From the NCBI RefSeq assembly GCF_001425865.1, contig NZ_LMDS01000006.1, positions 62,001 to 126,000 on the forward strand: a DNA stretch of 64,000 nt. The letters are read 5' to 3'. The number at the start of each line of letters is the position of its first letter. The stretch's first letter is position 1. A model generated the notes under the pieces. That model was not told the DNA's origin and ran no database searches. It saw only the letters and a list, made by a program, of their open reading frames with translations. Made by a program: the position numbers and the translations under genes. Shown here one piece after another: positions 17,543 through 29,736 of the stretch. The DNA comes from Rhizobacter sp. Root404 (GTDB taxonomy: Bacteria > Pseudomonadota > Gammaproteobacteria > Burkholderiales > Burkholderiaceae_C).

Positions 17543-17968
17543 ATGAGCAACGACAAGGACCTGACCACCCCCCGCGCCACCGACAACGCCGTGCGCACGT
17601 CCCCCGAGAGCGGCAACGGACGCGATCCGCGGGACACCCGCGCACTGCTGCCGCGCGTCGACGTGCTGGAGGACACCGCCGGCATCACGCTGCTGGCCGA
17701 CCTGCCCGGCGTGGCGAAGGAGCGGCTCGAGCTCAAGGTCGAGGGCGACACGCTGCTGATCGAAGGCGAAGTCGGCACGCCGATGCCGGCGCAGATGCAG
17801 TCGGTCTATGCCGAGATCCGCGTGCCGCGCTACCGCCGCGCGTTCACGCTGAGCCGCGAGCTCGACAGCGCGCGCATCGAGGCGAGCATGAAGGACGGCG
17901 TGCTGCGCCTGCGCATCCCGAAACAGGAGCATGCACGACCGCGCCGCATCGAGGTGCGGGCGAGCTGA
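17543..17968 (+). CDS. Hsp20/alpha-crystallin small heat-shock protein (second copy)
   Basis: 141 aa. A polar, probably disordered N-terminal 35 residues leads into an alpha-crystallin domain (LPRVDVLEDTAGITLLADLP, then VEGDTLLIEGEV and MKDGVLRLRIPK). It is clearly diverged from the first copy and has a different, hydrophilic N-terminal arm, so the two may form mixed oligomers. The ribosome site aaaggag is 17526-17532. The gene ends 9 bp from the convergent ubiA stop with no hairpin visible between them. Confidence 0.93.
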   Translation: MSNDKDLTTPRATDNAVRTSPESGNGRDPRDTRALLPRVDVLEDTAGITLLADLPGVAKERLELKVEGDTLLIEGEVGTPMPAQMQSVYAEIRVPRYRRAFTLSRELDSARIEASMKDGVLRLRIPKQEHARPRRIEVRAS

Positions 17969-17977
17969 GCGAGCCCG

Positions 17978-18832
17978 TCAGCGCAGCGCGAACGCCGCCG
18001 CCGTTCCGGCGAACACCACGAAGCCGAGCCAGTGGTTGAGCCGGAACGCGCGGAAGCAGCCGTCGCGCGAGCGGGTGCGGATCAGCGTGTAGTGCCAGGC
18101 CGCGAGCAGCGCCGCCACGGCCAGGCCGGCGAAGTACGGCCAGCGCAGCCCGAGCTGCGCGCCGAGCACGCCCCAAATCGCGATGAACAGGCCGTAGAAC
18201 AGCATCACGCCGGCCACGTCGAAACGGCCGAGCGTGATCGCCGAGGTGCGGATGCCGATCTTCAGGTCGTCGTCCCGGTCGACCATCGCGTACTCGGTGT
18301 CGTAGGCCAGGACCCAGAACAGGTTGCCGATCAGCAGGCCCCAGGCGAGCGGCGGAACCGTCCCCTGCACCGCCGCGAAGGCCATCGGGATGCCGAAGCT
18401 GAACGCCACGCCGAGCACCGCCTGCGGCATCGAGAAGAAGCGCTTGGTGAACGGGTAGGCGATGCTCACCGCGAGCGCGACGACGCTCCACGCGATCGTC
18501 GCGGCGTTGGTGGTCAGCACCAGCCCGAACGCGAGCAGCGCGAGCACCGCGCCGAGCAGCAGCGCCTCGCGCACGCCGACGGCGCCGCTGGTCACCGGGC
18601 GCTGCGCGGTGCGCTTGACGTGCTTGTCGAAGTCGCGGTCGGCCACGTCGTTGACCGCGCAGCCGGCGCTGCGCATCAGGAACGTGCCGAGCACGAACAC
18701 GATCAGCAGATGCCAGCCCGGGAAGCCGCCGGCCGCGATCCACAGCGCCGACAGCGTCGGCCACAGCAGCAGGTAGGTGCCGGCCGGGCGGTTCCAGCGG
18801 ATCAGGTCGAGGTAGAGGCGCATGCGTGTCAT
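17978..18832 (-). CDS. ubiA: 4-hydroxybenzoate polyprenyltransferase UbiA
   Basis: 284 aa. An integral membrane prenyltransferase with about eight helices. The two Asp-rich motifs that bind the Mg-polyprenyl diphosphate are NDVADRDFDKHVKRTAQRP (about 70-88) and DTEYAMVDRDDDLKIG (about 190-205). It attaches the polyprenyl tail to 4-hydroxybenzoate in ubiquinone synthesis. The start MTRMRLYLDLIRWNRP matches the family; the open frame runs far upstream without a stop, but this N-terminus is standard. No ubiC is adjacent. Ubiquinone genes here fit an aerobic betaproteobacterium. Confidence 0.95.
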   Translation of the reverse strand: MTRMRLYLDLIRWNRPAGTYLLLWPTLSALWIAAGGFPGWHLLIVFVLGTFLMRSAGCAVNDVADRDFDKHVKRTAQRPVTSGAVGVREALLLGAVLALLAFGLVLTTNAATIAWSVVALAVSIAYPFTKRFFSMPQAVLGVAFSFGIPMAFAAVQGTVPPLAWGLLIGNLFWVLAYDTEYAMVDRDDDLKIGIRTSAITLGRFDVAGVMLFYGLFIAIWGVLGAQLGLRWPYFAGLAVAALLAAWHYTLIRTRSRDGCFRAFRLNHWLGFVVFAGTAAAFALR

Positions 18833-18852
18833 GCGCCGAATTATCGAAGCAG

Positions 18853-20007
18853 CTACTGCACGTGCAGCGCCTTCAGGCGCGCCAGCTTCGACGCATACAG
18901 GTCGTGGTCGCGCCGCGTCGTGCTCACCTCCATCGCCCGTGCCAGGTACTTCGCGGCATGGCCCGGATCGTTCAGCTCGGCGTAGCTCACGGCCAGCCAG
19001 AAGTGGAATTCCGCGTGATAGGGCGCGCGCGCGACCTCCTTCGAGAACAGATCGCGCGCCGCCTCCGGACGGCCCGCCCGCAGCGCGGCCATTCCGTCGT
19101 AGAAATAGCGGAACGGGGGAACGGACTCGAGTCGCGCCAAGGTCTGGGCGAGCGCCGTGGCCTCGGCATCCCGGCCCATATCCCGCAACACGAGCACGCG
19201 GTTGGCGAGAATCTTGGTGTTGTCGGGCTCGCGCACAGAAGCGCGTCGCAAGACCTGTTCCGCCGATTCGGTCAAGCCGCGATTTCGGTAGACGACGCCG
19301 AGCGTGATGTAGGCATCGACGAGTTGCGGGTCGATACGAAGTGCTTCGCGCACCCACCAATAGGCGTCGTCGGTCCGTCCCGCGACGAGCGATTCGACGG
19401 CGCGGTTGTTCAGGAACATCGCGACGACGGTGTGCTCCTCGATGGCGCGCGTTCGCGGCGCGTGGCCGTCCCGGGGCGGCAGAAAGTCGATCGTCAACGG
19501 CAGCTCGTTGCGCATGAACGCGCCGAGAAACTGCGGCGGGCGGTCTGCGAGCGTGAGATTCACATGACCCACCGAGATGTAGAGGCCCGTGGACCGATCC
19601 CACAGCTCGTTGCCCAGCACGAGCTGGTAGCGCACGTTGACGCCGAGCTCGCGCGCCAGCGCACCGGTCATCATCACCAGCGAGAGGCAATTGCCGGCGC
19701 GCGCCGCGAACGCCTGCGAGGCGGTGCGCGTCTGCACCGCGTCATATTCGAGCCGCAGTTCATCGCGGTTGTAGAGCATCTCGACCAGACGCCGCTTGTG
19801 ATCGCCGAAATGCGATACGCCGACGATCCGCTCATCGAGGTAGCGCCGCATCTCCGGGCTGACGGCCATGGCCTGCCCAGCGTCGACCGGCGTCGAAGGC
19901 GGAACGAAGAGCTCGTCCCGGAGCAGGTCGGCGCTCGGAGGCAACGGCAGCGGCGCGGCGCAGCCGACCAGGAACATCGAAATCAGCGCGGCAACGACGA
20001 ATTTCAT
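18853..20007 (-). CDS. TPR lipoprotein with a transglutaminase-like region
   Basis: 384 aa. The signal ends in lipobox LVGC at residues 13-16, so Cys16 should be lipidated. Residues about 60-190 resemble a transglutaminase-like domain: ARAGNCLSLVMMTGALAREL has the Cys at the usual helix start, and GHVNLTL could supply the His. About residues 205-384 contain tetratricopeptide repeats (AYITLGVVYRNRGLTESAEQ; AARDLFSKEVARAPYHAEFH). It is probably an outer-membrane scaffold or inactive peptidase relative; the role is unknown. Upstream lies prfC on the same strand, 80 bp away. Confidence 0.75.
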   Translation of the reverse strand: MKFVVAALISMFLVGCAAPLPLPPSADLLRDELFVPPSTPVDAGQAMAVSPEMRRYLDERIVGVSHFGDHKRRLVEMLYNRDELRLEYDAVQTRTASQAFAARAGNCLSLVMMTGALARELGVNVRYQLVLGNELWDRSTGLYISVGHVNLTLADRPPQFLGAFMRNELPLTIDFLPPRDGHAPRTRAIEEHTVVAMFLNNRAVESLVAGRTDDAYWWVREALRIDPQLVDAYITLGVVYRNRGLTESAEQVLRRASVREPDNTKILANRVLVLRDMGRDAEATALAQTLARLESVPPFRYFYDGMAALRAGRPEAARDLFSKEVARAPYHAEFHFWLAVSYAELNDPGHAAKYLARAMEVSTTRRDHDLYASKLARLKALHVQ

Positions 20008-20087
20008 GATGAGCACCCCTGCCCGATCTTCGGCGCTCGGACCGAAAATTGCGACCGTGTTTTCACGGTCGGCGCGGCCGGTCCGAT

Positions 20088-21716
<1,629 letters not shown>

Positions 21717-21800
21717 GCGTGCGCGGCCGCGTGTGCGGGCCGCCTCATGAGGACAACCCGCGATTATCGGCCGCCGGCGACGCGGCAGCCGGCGCGACGG

Positions 21801-22325
21801 TCAGCGCCGTGCCGGATCGATGTCCTTGCGCATCCAGTCGTCGATCAGCTTCTTCTCGTACGCCAGCGGGTCGCTCCCGTGGCGCAGGCTGCGCGACATG
21901 AAGGCCATGTCGCGCAGCCGGCGGGTGCCTTCGGTCATCACCGCGCCGTTCGCCGCCACGAGCTGGAAGCTCAGGTCGATGCGCGGCGGCGTGGTGTCGC
22001 GCACCACGCGCAGGTCGCTCCCGCCGCGTCGCCACGGCTCGACCTGGCCCGCCCGCTGGACATCGGTGATCGTCACAAGCAGCCGTTCGCCATCGGGCAC
22101 GCTGCCGGCGGCGCGTCTGGCGATATAGCGGCTCAGGTCGTTGAGCCAGTCGGTTCGCGTGTTGAAGCGGCTCACTTCCGTGAGGGCTTCCGGGTTGCGG
22201 TAGCTGACCTCCACCTTGTCGGTCGACACCGGCGCGCCGGGCGTCACGGCCGAACAGGCGGCGCCTGCGGCACCCAAGAGCAGCAGCGCCATGCCGGCGC
22301 TGCGCAGCAAAACGATTGTCTTCAT
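21801..22325 (-). CDS. Exported DUF3016-family protein
   Basis: 174 aa. A signal-like N-terminus (MKTIVLLRSAGMALLLLGAA) ends in AGAACS; Cys may serve as a lipidation site, but the lipobox is imperfect. The mature domain begins VEVSYRNPEALTEV and ends LAYEKKLIDDWMRKDIDPA, matching the DUF3016 pattern of secreted proteobacterial proteins of unknown role. It lies between prfC (85 bp) and the DJ-1/PfpI gene (44 bp), all on the minus strand. Confidence 0.78.
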   Translation of the reverse strand: MKTIVLLRSAGMALLLLGAAGAACSAVTPGAPVSTDKVEVSYRNPEALTEVSRFNTRTDWLNDLSRYIARRAAGSVPDGERLLVTITDVQRAGQVEPWRRGGSDLRVVRDTTPPRIDLSFQLVAANGAVMTEGTRRLRDMAFMSRSLRHGSDPLAYEKKLIDDWMRKDIDPARR

Positions 22326-22369
22326 GGCGGCTTCCTTTCGCGTCGCTCGACGCGGGCGCGAGGCGCGGG

Positions 22370-22987
22370 CTACGGCGCCGGGATGAACGGTCGCACCACG
22401 TCCAGCAGACGCCCAACATACGCCTCTTTCTCGCCGACCGGCGCCGCGTAGTGCAAAGCCCGCGTCGCCGCGTCGACCCCGGCGCCGCGCACCATCAACC
22501 AAGCCGCGAGGTACTGCGAGGCGAGGCAACCGCCCGCGGTGGCGATCGGCCCGCGGGCATGGAACGGCGCCTCCTCGACGCGCACGCCCGCCTCGACCAG
22601 CCAGGGCTTGGTCGTCAGGTCGGTGCAGGCCGGCATGTCGGCGAGCAGGCCGAGCCGCGCCAGCAGCAGCGCGCCGGAGCATTGCGCGCCGATCAGCTGG
22701 CGCAGCGGGTCGAGCTGCAGCCGGTCGAGCAGCGCGCCGCGGCGGCCGTAGTCGGCGGCGATCGCGCGGGTGTAGATGCCGCTGCCGAAGATCACCGCAT
22801 CGGCCTCGTTCGCGAACTCGAGCGGCTGCTGGGCCTGCACCGTGACGCCGTTCATCGACGTGACCTGCGCGCTCGGGCTCGTGATCTCGGCCTTCCAGCC
22901 GTCCGCACCGAGCCGGTTCAGCAAGCCGAGCGCGATGAACGAATCGAGCTCGTTGAAGCCGTCGAAGGTGAGGATCGCGATGCGCAC
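22370..22987 (-). CDS. DJ-1/PfpI-family protein
   Basis: 205 aa. A class-I glutamine-amidotransferase-like fold: MRIAILTFDGFNELD at the start, VIFGSGIYTRAI in the middle and the nucleophile elbow GAQCSGALLLA with Cys near residue 103. The acidic residue used in DJ-1 proteins to activate the Cys could be Asp/Glu in the first strand. Members include isocyanide hydratases, glyoxalase III-type enzymes and AraC-associated sensors; the specific activity is not evident. It lies 17 bp downstream of dps on the same strand, a position compatible with a stress role. Confidence 0.87.
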   Translation of the reverse strand: MRIAILTFDGFNELDSFIALGLLNRLGADGWKAEITSPSAQVTSMNGVTVQAQQPLEFANEADAVIFGSGIYTRAIAADYGRRGALLDRLQLDPLRQLIGAQCSGALLLARLGLLADMPACTDLTTKPWLVEAGVRVEEAPFHARGPIATAGGCLASQYLAAWLMVRGAGVDAATRALHYAAPVGEKEAYVGRLLDVVRPFIPAP

Positions 22988-23004
22988 GCCCGGACGTTAC
23001 ACGA

Positions 23005-23532
23005 TCAGGCCTCGAGGTTGGCGCGCAGCATCCAGGCCGCCTGTTCGTGGACGGTCAGGCGCTGGGTCAGCAGATCGGCGGTCGGCTCGTCGCCGGCCCG
23101 GTCGGCGAGCGGGAAGATGCTGCGCGCGGTGCGGGCGACGGCCTCGTGCCCCTCGACCAGCACGCGCACCATGTCGAGCGCGCTCGGCGGCACGGCCGGC
23201 GCATCCTTCAGCGAGGTCAGCGCACCGAACTGCGCGTACGAGCCCGGCGCCACGTGCCCGAGCGAGCGGATCCGCTCGGCGATCGGATCGACCGCGTTCC
23301 ACAGCTCGGTGTACTGCGCCATGAACATCGCATGCAGCGAGTTGAACATCGGCCCGGTGACGTTCCAGTGGAAGTTGTGGGTGGTCAGGTACAGCGTGTA
23401 GGTGTCGGCCAGCAGCCGCGACAGGCCGTCGCTGATCGCGCTGCGGTCCTTGTCGCTGATGCCGATGTGGATCTCGGCGCGGCGGCCGGTCGGCGTGGCC
23501 GATGCCTTCTTGGTCTTGCTGTTCTTTGCCAT
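23005..23532 (-). CDS. dps: Dps-family DNA-binding ferritin
   Basis: 175 aa. A Lys/Ala-rich N-terminal tail (KNSKTKKASATPTGRR) that can bind DNA precedes the four-helix bundle. The inter-subunit ferroxidase ligands are in THNFHWNVTGPMFNSLHAMF (His, His, Asp-type set) and AQYTELWNAVDPIAERI. Dps dodecamers oxidise iron with peroxide and protect DNA. It is 32 bp downstream of katG, so a katG-dps transcript is likely. A katG-dps pair under OxyR is known in Burkholderia. Confidence 0.95.
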   Translation of the reverse strand: MAKNSKTKKASATPTGRRAEIHIGISDKDRSAISDGLSRLLADTYTLYLTTHNFHWNVTGPMFNSLHAMFMAQYTELWNAVDPIAERIRSLGHVAPGSYAQFGALTSLKDAPAVPPSALDMVRVLVEGHEAVARTARSIFPLADRAGDEPTADLLTQRLTVHEQAAWMLRANLEA

Positions 23533-23564
23533 GGGGTCTTCTCCTGCGGCGGACGGTTGAAAGG

Positions 23565-25754
<2,190 letters not shown>

Positions 25755-25805
25755 GGGTCTCTCCTGGACGGGTTGCAGCGGTAGGCGCCAGTCTAGGGAA
25801 GTCAC

Positions 25806-25845
25806 ATAGCTCAAGTCAATTGAACTATCCTATCCAATAGATAGG
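25806..25845 (-). promoter_or_regulatory. AT-rich inverted repeats upstream of katG
   Basis: This AT-rich patch contrasts with its surroundings. It holds a perfect 8-bp palindrome tcaattga (25816-25823), a 6-bp inverted repeat cctatc/gatagg (25829-25845) and ATAG/CTAT elements at 25806, 25825, 25837 and 25841. ATAG-N7-CTAT is the OxyR half-site form, but the spacings here do not give a full consensus site. It is probably the katG control region; assignment to OxyR is tentative. Confidence 0.35.
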
Positions 25846-25850
25846 CGCGA

Positions 25851-26759
25851 TCAGCCCGGGCCTTCGTGCCGCAGGCTGTTGCCCAGCGCCGTCTTGCGCA
25901 CGATCACCGCGAACGACTGCACCGGCGCGGCCTTCTCGCCGTCCAGCCGCCACAGGATGCCCGGCGTGCGGATCGGCGTCGGGCTCTCGATCGGGATCAT
26001 CTGCAGCCCGGTCAGCGCCGCCGGCACCGCGTTGATCGCGACGATCGCGCCGATCTGCGTGCGCAGCACCAGCCCGAGCATCGGCGCGATCGTCGACATC
26101 TCGGCGACGACGATCGGCTCGGCGCCGCTGGCCTTGAAGCACTCGTCGAGCAGCGTGCGGGTCGAGAAGTAGTCGGGCATCAGCACCAGCCGCTGTTGAT
26201 GCAGCTCGACCATGCGGATGCGCTTGCGGCCGGCCAGCGGGTGGCTGTCGGAGACGACCAGCACCATCTCCTCGTTGTAGAGCGGCTCGAACCACAGGTC
26301 GGTCGGGCCGGTGGGCTTGTAGGCGATGCCGATGTCGAGTTCGCCGGCATGCAGCTTGGCGACGATCTGGTCGGCCGGCAGCTCGTCGATGCGCACCCGC
26401 ACGGTCGGGTGCCGCGCCAGGAACTGCGCGACGCACTCCGGAATCAGCCCGATGTTGAAGGTGTGGGTCGCGCCGATGCAGACCTCGCCGGTCAGCCCGC
26501 CGCCGCCCGGCTTGAGCATCGCGATGCCGTGGTCCACCTCCTTCAGCGCGCGGGTCGCGTAGGCCAGGAACAGCTCGCCGGCCTCGGTCGTCACCACCTT
26601 CTTGCCGATGCGGTCGAACAGCGCCTGGCCGACCTCCTCCTCGAGCTGGCGGATCTGGTGCGACAGGGTCGATTGGGTCACATGGACGCGGTCGGCAGCC
26701 TTCGTGAAGCTGAGGTACTCGGCCAGCGCCACGAAGTAGCGAAGATGCCTCAGCTCCAT
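25851..26759 (-). CDS. LysR-family regulator of the adjacent catabolic cluster
   Basis: 302 aa. The N-terminal winged HTH is MELRHLRYFVALAEYLSFTK with VTQSTLSHQIRQLEEEVG at residues 27-44. The effector domain (about 90-290) resembles CynR/CbbR/OxyR-type LysR proteins. It is divergent from the intradiol dioxygenase gene over a 114-bp region with LysR-type symmetric elements, the classic arrangement for an inducible aromatic-degradation operon. The paired redox cysteines that define OxyR are absent, so it is not a peroxide sensor despite lying next to katG. The inducer is unknown. Confidence 0.9.
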   Translation of the reverse strand: MELRHLRYFVALAEYLSFTKAADRVHVTQSTLSHQIRQLEEEVGQALFDRIGKKVVTTEAGELFLAYATRALKEVDHGIAMLKPGGGGLTGEVCIGATHTFNIGLIPECVAQFLARHPTVRVRIDELPADQIVAKLHAGELDIGIAYKPTGPTDLWFEPLYNEEMVLVVSDSHPLAGRKRIRMVELHQQRLVLMPDYFSTRTLLDECFKASGAEPIVVAEMSTIAPMLGLVLRTQIGAIVAINAVPAALTGLQMIPIESPTPIRTPGILWRLDGEKAAPVQSFAVIVRKTALGNSLRHEGPG

Positions 26760-26764
26760 GTAAA

Positions 26765-26866
26765 CCCCCGGGTCGAATCGATGCCATCGATCATATCGAT
26801 GTGAATTCACCATTTCCGTGCGGCGGGTGATCTCCCTAAGCTTCGCCTCCTGCCGAGACCCGGGGG
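26765..26866. promoter_or_regulatory. Divergent LysR/dioxygenase control region
   Basis: An inverted repeat catcgat-cat-atcgatg occupies 26785-26801 and fits the LysR ATC-N9-GAT (T-N11-A) form. A perfect 10-bp palindrome gtgaattcac follows at 26801-26810. A longer-range inverted repeat (cccccgggtc at 26765-26774 and gacccggggg at 26857-26866) brackets the whole region. The central repeat is the best candidate for the regulator's recognition site; the outer pair has no known role. Confidence 0.5.
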
Positions 26867-26873
26867 AGTCGAG

Positions 26874-27773
26874 ATGTCCGAGTACAACCAGGAAAAGCTG
26901 ACCCAAGACGTGCTCGCCGCGTTCGCCAACACGCCCGATGCGCGCCTGCGCGAATTGATGACGGCACTGGTCAAGCACCTGCACGCCTTCGCCCGCGAGG
27001 TCGACCTGAAGCCCGACGAATGGCTGGCCGGCATGAAGTTCCTCGACGCGATCGGCCAGATCTCGACCGAGCGGCGCCCCGAGTTCATCCTGCTGTCCGA
27101 CACGCTCGGCCTGTCGATGATGGTCGTCGCGCTGGAACAGGCCCGCGCCACCGGCGGCGCGAAGGGCGCGACGCCCGCGACCGAGGCGACCGTCGAAGGT
27201 CCGTTCTACTGGCCCGGCGCGCCGGACCTGCCGCTGGGCGCCGACATCGGCGAAGGCGTGCCCGGCGAGCCCACGTTCTACATGGGCCGCGTGACCGACA
27301 CCGACGGCCAGCCGCTCGCCGGCGCGCTGCTCGACGTGTGGTCCGGCGACGGCGAGGGCAAGTACGACGTGCAGCTGGCCGCCGAGCCGACGATGCGCGC
27401 CCGCGGCCGCTTCCGCACCGATGCCGAGGGCCGCTACTGGTTCTGGTCGATCCTGCCGGCGTACTACCCGATCCCGGACGACGGCCCGGTCGGCACGATG
27501 ATGCGCGCGACCGACCGCAGCATCTACCGCCCCGGCCACATCCACATGCAGGTCTCGGCGCCCGGCCACGTGATGCTGACGACGCACATCTTCGTCGCCA
27601 ACAGCCCGTACATCGACCAGGACGCGGTGTTCGGCAAGCGCGACAGCCTGGTCGTCGACTTCGACCACCACGCGCCCGGGAAGGCCCCCGACGGCCGCGA
27701 GATGGCCAAGCCCTACCACTCGGCGAGCTACGACTTCCGCCTGGCACCGACACCCGCGCCGACCCCGGCCTGA
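26874..27773 (+). CDS. Intradiol ring-cleavage dioxygenase (hydroxyquinol/catechol 1,2-type)
   Basis: 299 aa. An N-terminal helical dimerisation domain (1-100) precedes the beta-sandwich catalytic domain. The four non-haem Fe(III) ligands are visible at the canonical spacing: Tyr164 (EGKY), Tyr198 (LPAYYPIP), His222 and His224 (RPGHIHMQV). Such enzymes open catecholic rings between the hydroxyls. The N-terminal region and overall layout resemble hydroxyquinol 1,2-dioxygenase more than protocatechuate dioxygenase. It heads a run of genes that lacks the usual maleylacetate reductase or muconate cycloisomerase, so the substrate and product fate are uncertain. Confidence 0.9.
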   Translation: MSEYNQEKLTQDVLAAFANTPDARLRELMTALVKHLHAFAREVDLKPDEWLAGMKFLDAIGQISTERRPEFILLSDTLGLSMMVVALEQARATGGAKGATPATEATVEGPFYWPGAPDLPLGADIGEGVPGEPTFYMGRVTDTDGQPLAGALLDVWSGDGEGKYDVQLAAEPTMRARGRFRTDAEGRYWFWSILPAYYPIPDDGPVGTMMRATDRSIYRPGHIHMQVSAPGHVMLTTHIFVANSPYIDQDAVFGKRDSLVVDFDHHAPGKAPDGREMAKPYHSASYDFRLAPTPAPTPA

Positions 27774-27784
27774 AAGACGCTCCC

Positions 27785-28591
27785 ATGAAGATCGGCAAAG
27801 CCACCGTTCCGCGCAGTTCGATCTGCACCTCCGATGAGCACACCATCGTCGTGCGCGGCCGCGACCTGTCGAAGGAACTGATCGGCAAGGTCTCGTTCAT
27901 CGACCACTTCTTCCTGCTGCTGACCGGCCGCCCGCCGACCTCCGGAGAGGCGGCGGTGCTGAACGCCACCCTCGTCGCGATCGCCGAGCACGGCCTGGTG
28001 CCGAGCGTGCAGGCGGCACGCATGACGTTCGCCGCCGCGCCGGACGCGATGCAGGGCGCGGTCGCGGCCGGCATCCTGGGCTGCGGCTCGGTCGTGCTCG
28101 GCTCGTCGGAGACGGCCGGGCGCATGTATGTCGAGATCGATGCGATGGTGCAGGCCGGCACGCCGCTGGAGGCCGCCGCGCTGCGCGTGATGCAGTCGTG
28201 GCGCGCCGCCGGCAAGGCGATCCCCGGCTACGGCCATCCGCTGCACAAGGAGCGCGACGAGCGCGTCGGCGCACTGTTCCATGTCGCCCGCAACGCCGGC
28301 ACCGACCTGCGCTTCATCGCGATCGCCGAGGCCGCTGAGGCGCAGATGCCGGCCGTCCTGAAGAAGGACCTCAAGCTCAACGTGTCCGGTGCGATCCCCG
28401 CGGTGCTGCTCGGCGCCGGCTTCCCGGTGCAGGCGCTGAAGGGCGTGCCGATCCTCGCGCGCACCGCCGGCCTGATCGCGCACCTGTTCGAGGAGATCAA
28501 CGACCCGATCGGCTTCGCGCTGTCGTACCAGGCCACGCGCGAGGCGGTGTACGAGGGCCAGGTGCCGGCCGGCTTCGGAGCGCACCGATGA
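27785..28591 (+). CDS. Citryl-CoA-lyase-like protein (short citrate-synthase fold)
   Basis: 268 aa, much shorter than citrate synthase (about 430 aa). It keeps the active-site stretch IPGYGHPLHKERDERVG with its His and Asp, and the CoA-site region LNVSGAIPAVLLGAGF. Where citrate synthase has the first catalytic His (LHGGANEA), this protein reads VVLGSSETAGRM with no His. The pattern resembles the C-terminal citryl-CoA lyase module of ATP-citrate lyase, which cleaves rather than condenses. Its place between a ring-cleavage dioxygenase and a CoA-transferase suggests it splits an acyl-CoA made from the ring-cleavage product into acetyl-CoA and an oxoacid; this is inference. The stop overlaps the next start (ATGA). 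Confidence 0.75.
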   Translation: MKIGKATVPRSSICTSDEHTIVVRGRDLSKELIGKVSFIDHFFLLLTGRPPTSGEAAVLNATLVAIAEHGLVPSVQAARMTFAAAPDAMQGAVAAGILGCGSVVLGSSETAGRMYVEIDAMVQAGTPLEAAALRVMQSWRAAGKAIPGYGHPLHKERDERVGALFHVARNAGTDLRFIAIAEAAEAQMPAVLKKDLKLNVSGAIPAVLLGAGFPVQALKGVPILARTAGLIAHLFEEINDPIGFALSYQATREAVYEGQVPAGFGAHR

Positions 28592-29736
28592 TCCAGGTGT
28601 TGAACGGGCTGAAGGTCGTCGAGCAAGGGACCTTCATCACCGGCCCCGCGGCCGGCATGCTGCTGGGCGACCTCGGCGCCGACGTGATCAAGGTCGAGAT
28701 GCCCGGCACCGGCGACCCGTTCCGCGCCTTCAAGGACGGCCTGTACAGCCCGCACTTCCAGACCTACAACCGCAACAAGCGCAGCATCACCCTCGACACC
28801 AAGTCCGAAGCGGACCGCGCGGTGTTCGACGCGCTGATCGCGGACGCCGATGTCTACATCCAGAACTTCCGCCCCGGCGTCGCCGACAAGCTCGGCGCCG
28901 GCGAGGCGCGGCTCCGGGCGCTGAACCCGAAGCTCGTCTACTGCTCGATCAGCGGCTTCGGCGCGACCGGCCCGGCCGCGAACCGGCCGGCCTACGACAC
29001 CGTCGCGCAGGCCGCGAGCGGCTTTTTGAACCTGCTGGTGAACCCCGAGAACCCGCGCGTCGTCGGCCCTGCGATCGCCGATTCGCTGACCGGCTTCTAC
29101 GCGGCCTACGGCGTGCTGGGCGCGCTGTTCGAGCGCAGTCGCACGGGGGTGGGCCGCACCGTCGAGGTCTCGATGCTCGAGGCGATGGCGCACTTCAACC
29201 TCGACGCGTTCACGCACTTCTTCCAGGCGAACGAGGTGATGGGCCCGTACAGCCGACCGAGCGTCTCGCAGTCGTACGTGCTGGAGTGCAGCGACGGCAA
29301 GTGGATCGCGCTGCACATGTCCTCGCCCGAGAAATTCTGGCAGGGCCTGGCCCACGCGATCGAGCAGCCCGACCTGTTCGCCGATCCGCGCTTCGCGACC
29401 CGCGACGCCCGCATCGCCAACCAGGAAACGCTGATCGGCCTGCTCGGCGAGCGCTTCAAGCGCCGCACCCGCGACGACTGGTGCGTGCGGCTGCAGGCCG
29501 GCGACGTGCCGCACGCGCCGATGTACGACACCAGCGAGGCGCTGGAGGATCCGCAAGCCATCCACCTGCAGATGACCACGCAGGCCGAGCACCCGGTGAT
29601 GGGCCTGTTCCGCACCGTGCGCTCCCCCGTCTCGTTCGACGGCCAGCGCGCGCTGCACGTGCGTCCGCCGCCGACGCTGGGCGAACACAACGACGAGATC
29701 CGCGCGTCACTCCACCTGCCGAAGGCCTCCGCATGA
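28588..29736 (+). CDS. CaiB/BaiF-family (class III) CoA-transferase
   Basis: 382 aa. It opens with LNGLKVVEQGTFITGPAAGM and LGDLGADVIKVEMPGTGDPF, the family signature. The catalytic Asp lies in AIADSLTGFYAAYG near residue 165. Class III enzymes move CoA between carboxylic acids, often formyl-, succinyl- or oxalyl-type donors. Translational overlaps on both sides (4 bp with each neighbour) show tight coupling. In this setting it would activate a dicarboxylic or tricarboxylic intermediate for the lyase encoded just upstream. The exact acid is not evident. Confidence 0.9.
   Translation: MIQVLNGLKVVEQGTFITGPAAGMLLGDLGADVIKVEMPGTGDPFRAFKDGLYSPHFQTYNRNKRSITLDTKSEADRAVFDALIADADVYIQNFRPGVADKLGAGEARLRALNPKLVYCSISGFGATGPAANRPAYDTVAQAASGFLNLLVNPENPRVVGPAIADSLTGFYAAYGVLGALFERSRTGVGRTVEVSMLEAMAHFNLDAFTHFFQANEVMGPYSRPSVSQSYVLECSDGKWIALHMSSPEKFWQGLAHAIEQPDLFADPRFATRDARIANQETLIGLLGERFKRRTRDDWCVRLQAGDVPHAPMYDTSEALEDPQAIHLQMTTQAEHPVMGLFRTVRSPVSFDGQRALHVRPPPTLGEHNDEIRASLHLPKASA

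Noticed and set aside
25851..26759. The LysR gene beside katG as OxyR
   Set aside because: It lacks the Cys pair of OxyR; the true OxyR with Cys199 and Cys208 is at 38528-39451.
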